Below the pieces are notes generated by a model. It worked only from the letters and a program-made list of their open reading frames with translations. It had not been told where the DNA came from and ran no database searches. Shown piece by piece: positions 12,282 to 13,716 of a stretch of DNA of 13,716 bases. Location of the stretch: assembly GCA_902797415.1 (NCBI GenBank), contig CADBSQ010000096.1:1-13716 (forward strand), read 5' to 3'. Origin of the DNA: an uncultured Erysipelotrichaceae bacterium (GTDB lineage: Bacteria > Bacillota_I > Bacilli_A > RF39 > UBA660). The first letter of the stretch is position 1; every line of letters begins with the position of its first letter. Made by a program: the position numbers and the translations under genes.

Positions 12282-13349
12282 ATGGATGAAAAACTTAAAA
12301 GCATCAAAGAAAAATACTTAGAATTAGAAAAAAAACTATCAAATCCAGAAATTTTAAATGATTATAAGAAATTAAAAACCATTTCAAAACAAAAAAGCGA
12401 TATAGAAGATATTATTACTAAATATGACTTATATTTAAAAGCAGGAAAGGACATAGAGGAATTAAATCATATTGAAGATGATGAAATGTATGCCCTTGCT
12501 AAGGATGAAATAAAAAATTTAGAAGATGAAAGAAAGAAACTCTTAGAAGAAATTAAAGTTTTATTAATTCCAAAAGATGAGAATGACGACAAAAATATAA
12601 TTATGGAAATAAGAGGTGCAGCCGGAGGCGATGAAGCAAATATTTTCGCTGGTGATCTATATAGAATGTACACCAGATATGCAGAAAAGAATAACTGGAA
12701 AATGGAATTAATACATAGTGTGGATGGAACAAGCGGAGGTTTTTCACAAATTGAATTTTTAATAAAAGGTGAAAATGTATATTCAAAATTGAAATATGAG
12801 AGCGGAGCTCATCGAGTTCAAAGAGTTCCTGAAACAGAATCTCAAGGAAGAGTTCACACTTCAACTGCGACTGTTTTGGTAATGCCTGAAACTGATGACA
12901 TAAATATTGATATTAAAGAATCAGATATAAAAACCGACGTATATCATTCATCTGGAGCAGGTGGGCAATCTGTTAATACTACCAACTCTGCTGTTAGATT
13001 AACTCATATACCTACAGGAATTGTTGTAACATGTCAAAATGAAAGAAGTCAAATAAAGAATAAAGAACAAGCTATGAAAGTGTTAAAAGCAAAGATTTAT
13101 GATGAAGAGCAAAGGAAAAAAGAACAAATAGAAGGAAACGAACGTAAATCAAAGATTGGCACTGGCGATAGATCAGAAAAAATAAGAACATACAATTATC
13201 CACAGAACAGGGTAACAGATCATAGAATTAATTTTTCTGTAATGAATTTAGACAAAGTAATGGATGGTAATTTAGACGAAATAATAGAATCCTTAATAAT
13301 CGAAGATCAAAGACTAAAATTAGAAGGTTCAGGTTTAAATGAAAACTAA
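12282..13349 (+). CDS. prfA: peptide chain release factor 1
   Basis: RF1 recognises UAA and UAG in the ribosomal A site and triggers peptide release. Domain 1 is the coiled helical N-terminus (1-100). RGAAGGDEANIFAGDLYRMY (111-130) is a class I signature. The stop-codon reading motif is P183-E184-T185 (PxT, which marks RF1 rather than the SPF of RF2). The catalytic loop is SSGAGGQSVNT (223-233, GGQ 227-229). RSEKIRTYNYPQNRVTDHRI (297-316) is also typical. The 355 residues are normal. AAGGGAG lies just ahead of the ATG. It overlaps prmC by 11 nt, which matches the functional pairing of RF1 with its methyltransferase. Confidence 0.97.
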   Translation: MDEKLKSIKEKYLELEKKLSNPEILNDYKKLKTISKQKSDIEDIITKYDLYLKAGKDIEELNHIEDDEMYALAKDEIKNLEDERKKLLEEIKVLLIPKDENDDKNIIMEIRGAAGGDEANIFAGDLYRMYTRYAEKNNWKMELIHSVDGTSGGFSQIEFLIKGENVYSKLKYESGAHRVQRVPETESQGRVHTSTATVLVMPETDDINIDIKESDIKTDVYHSSGAGGQSVNTTNSAVRLTHIPTGIVVTCQNERSQIKNKEQAMKVLKAKIYDEEQRKKEQIEGNERKSKIGTGDRSEKIRTYNYPQNRVTDHRINFSVMNLDKVMDGNLDEIIESLIIEDQRLKLEGSGLNEN

Positions 13350-13716
13350 ACCTTTTTTTATAACAGATTTAGATTATAAATTATTACAAAAAAAATACAA
13401 AGGCTCTGAATTTGATAAAATCATAGAAAAAATTAATAATAATTATCCAGTTCAGTATGCTATTGGTGATGTTGAATTCTATGGAACAACAATAAATGTT
13501 GATGAAAGAGTCTTAATTCCAAGATTTGAGACAGAACTACTTGTTGATAAAATAATTGATATCTTTAAAAACAAGAAACGTCTAAATGTACTTGATTTAT
13601 GTACAGGAAGTGGTTGTATAGCTATTGCTCTTGCTAAAAATCTAAACTGTCAAGTCGATGCAGTTGATATTAGTAAAGAAGCATTATCTTTAGCAAAAGA
13701 AAACGCAAAACTTAAT
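13339..13716 (+). CDS. prmC: peptide chain release factor N5-glutamine methyltransferase, N-terminal part
   Basis: The frame is open from ATG 13339 to the window edge (126 residues, 3' end missing). PrmC (HemK) methylates the glutamine of the GGQ motif in release factors. YPVQYAIGDVEFYG (36-49) and VLIPRFETELLVDK (58-71) are family hallmarks, and DLCTGSGCIAIALA (86-99) is the SAM-binding loop. The NPPY catalytic motif would lie beyond the edge. The N-terminal helical domain is about 30 residues shorter than in E. coli PrmC. This is not a wrong start, because an in-frame TAA sits directly before the ATG (13336-13338). The start lies within the last codons of prfA, so translation is probably coupled. 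Confidence 0.94.
   Translation, partial: MKTKPFFITDLDYKLLQKKYKGSEFDKIIEKINNNYPVQYAIGDVEFYGTTINVDERVLIPRFETELLVDKIIDIFKNKKRLNVLDLCTGSGCIAIALAKNLNCQVDAVDISKEALSLAKENAKLN

Noticed and set aside
12601..12864. 87-codon reverse frame opposite prfA
   Set aside because: Antisense to the most conserved part of RF1; the His/Leu/Phe-rich translation has no start signal.
1..13716. tRNA, rRNA, CRISPR, insertion sequence or prophage elements
   Set aside because: I saw no cloverleaf or rRNA sequence, no regular direct-repeat spacer array, no transposase-like frame and no terminal repeats; nearly every base is assigned to housekeeping genes or the origin.

Overview
This is the chromosomal replication origin region of a very AT-rich bacterium (well under 30% G+C by eye). 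The gene set points to class Bacilli: an rpoE-type delta subunit of RNA polymerase, a lipoprotein-type YidC and a Noc protein next to rsmG. The class A penicillin-binding protein shows a peptidoglycan wall, so this is not a true Mollicute. mnmE and mnmG both end in TGA exactly at the family C-terminus, and tryptophan is always TGG, so the standard bacterial code is used. An uncultured, reduced-genome Bacilli lineage is a reasonable guess, but the species cannot be named from the sequence.

Layout: the left end runs leftward, with the first 36 codons of dnaN (1-108), a 145-bp gap that looks like the unwinding part of the origin, and dnaA (254-1687). Then comes a 336-bp intergenic origin region full of DnaA-box-like 9-mers and palindromes. 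From it the rightward block reads rpmH, rnpA, yidC, khpB (jag), mnmE, mnmG, rsmG and noc, the classical Bacillus-type order. The soj-spo0J (parA-parB) pair that follows noc in Bacillus is missing. noc meets a leftward class A PBP gene head-on at a shared bidirectional terminator. Divergent from the PBP is a small DUF1934-like (YwiB-like) gene, followed by rpoE (delta), prfA and the first 126 codons of prmC, which runs off the right edge.

How the genes work together: DnaA opens the origin and DnaN holds the polymerase on DNA. RpmH, RnpA, YidC and KhpB link ribosome assembly, tRNA processing, membrane insertion and RNA binding. MnmE and MnmG form the U34 tRNA-modification enzyme, and RsmG methylates 16S rRNA. 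Noc couples chromosome position to division. The PBP builds wall. PrfA terminates translation and PrmC methylates its GGQ motif.

The genes are largely ordinary; the interest lies in the origin architecture and in Noc. The boxes read TTWTCAACA or TTWTGAACA instead of TTATCCACA. Six of them sit about one helical turn apart. Three lie inside the dnaA coding sequence. DnaA itself carries an altered recognition motif (RNHST in place of RDHTT). Noc has mixed Noc/ParB specificity residues, lacks the N-terminal membrane helix of Bacillus Noc, and has a long acidic linker with aromatic motifs and two internal ribosome-binding sites.
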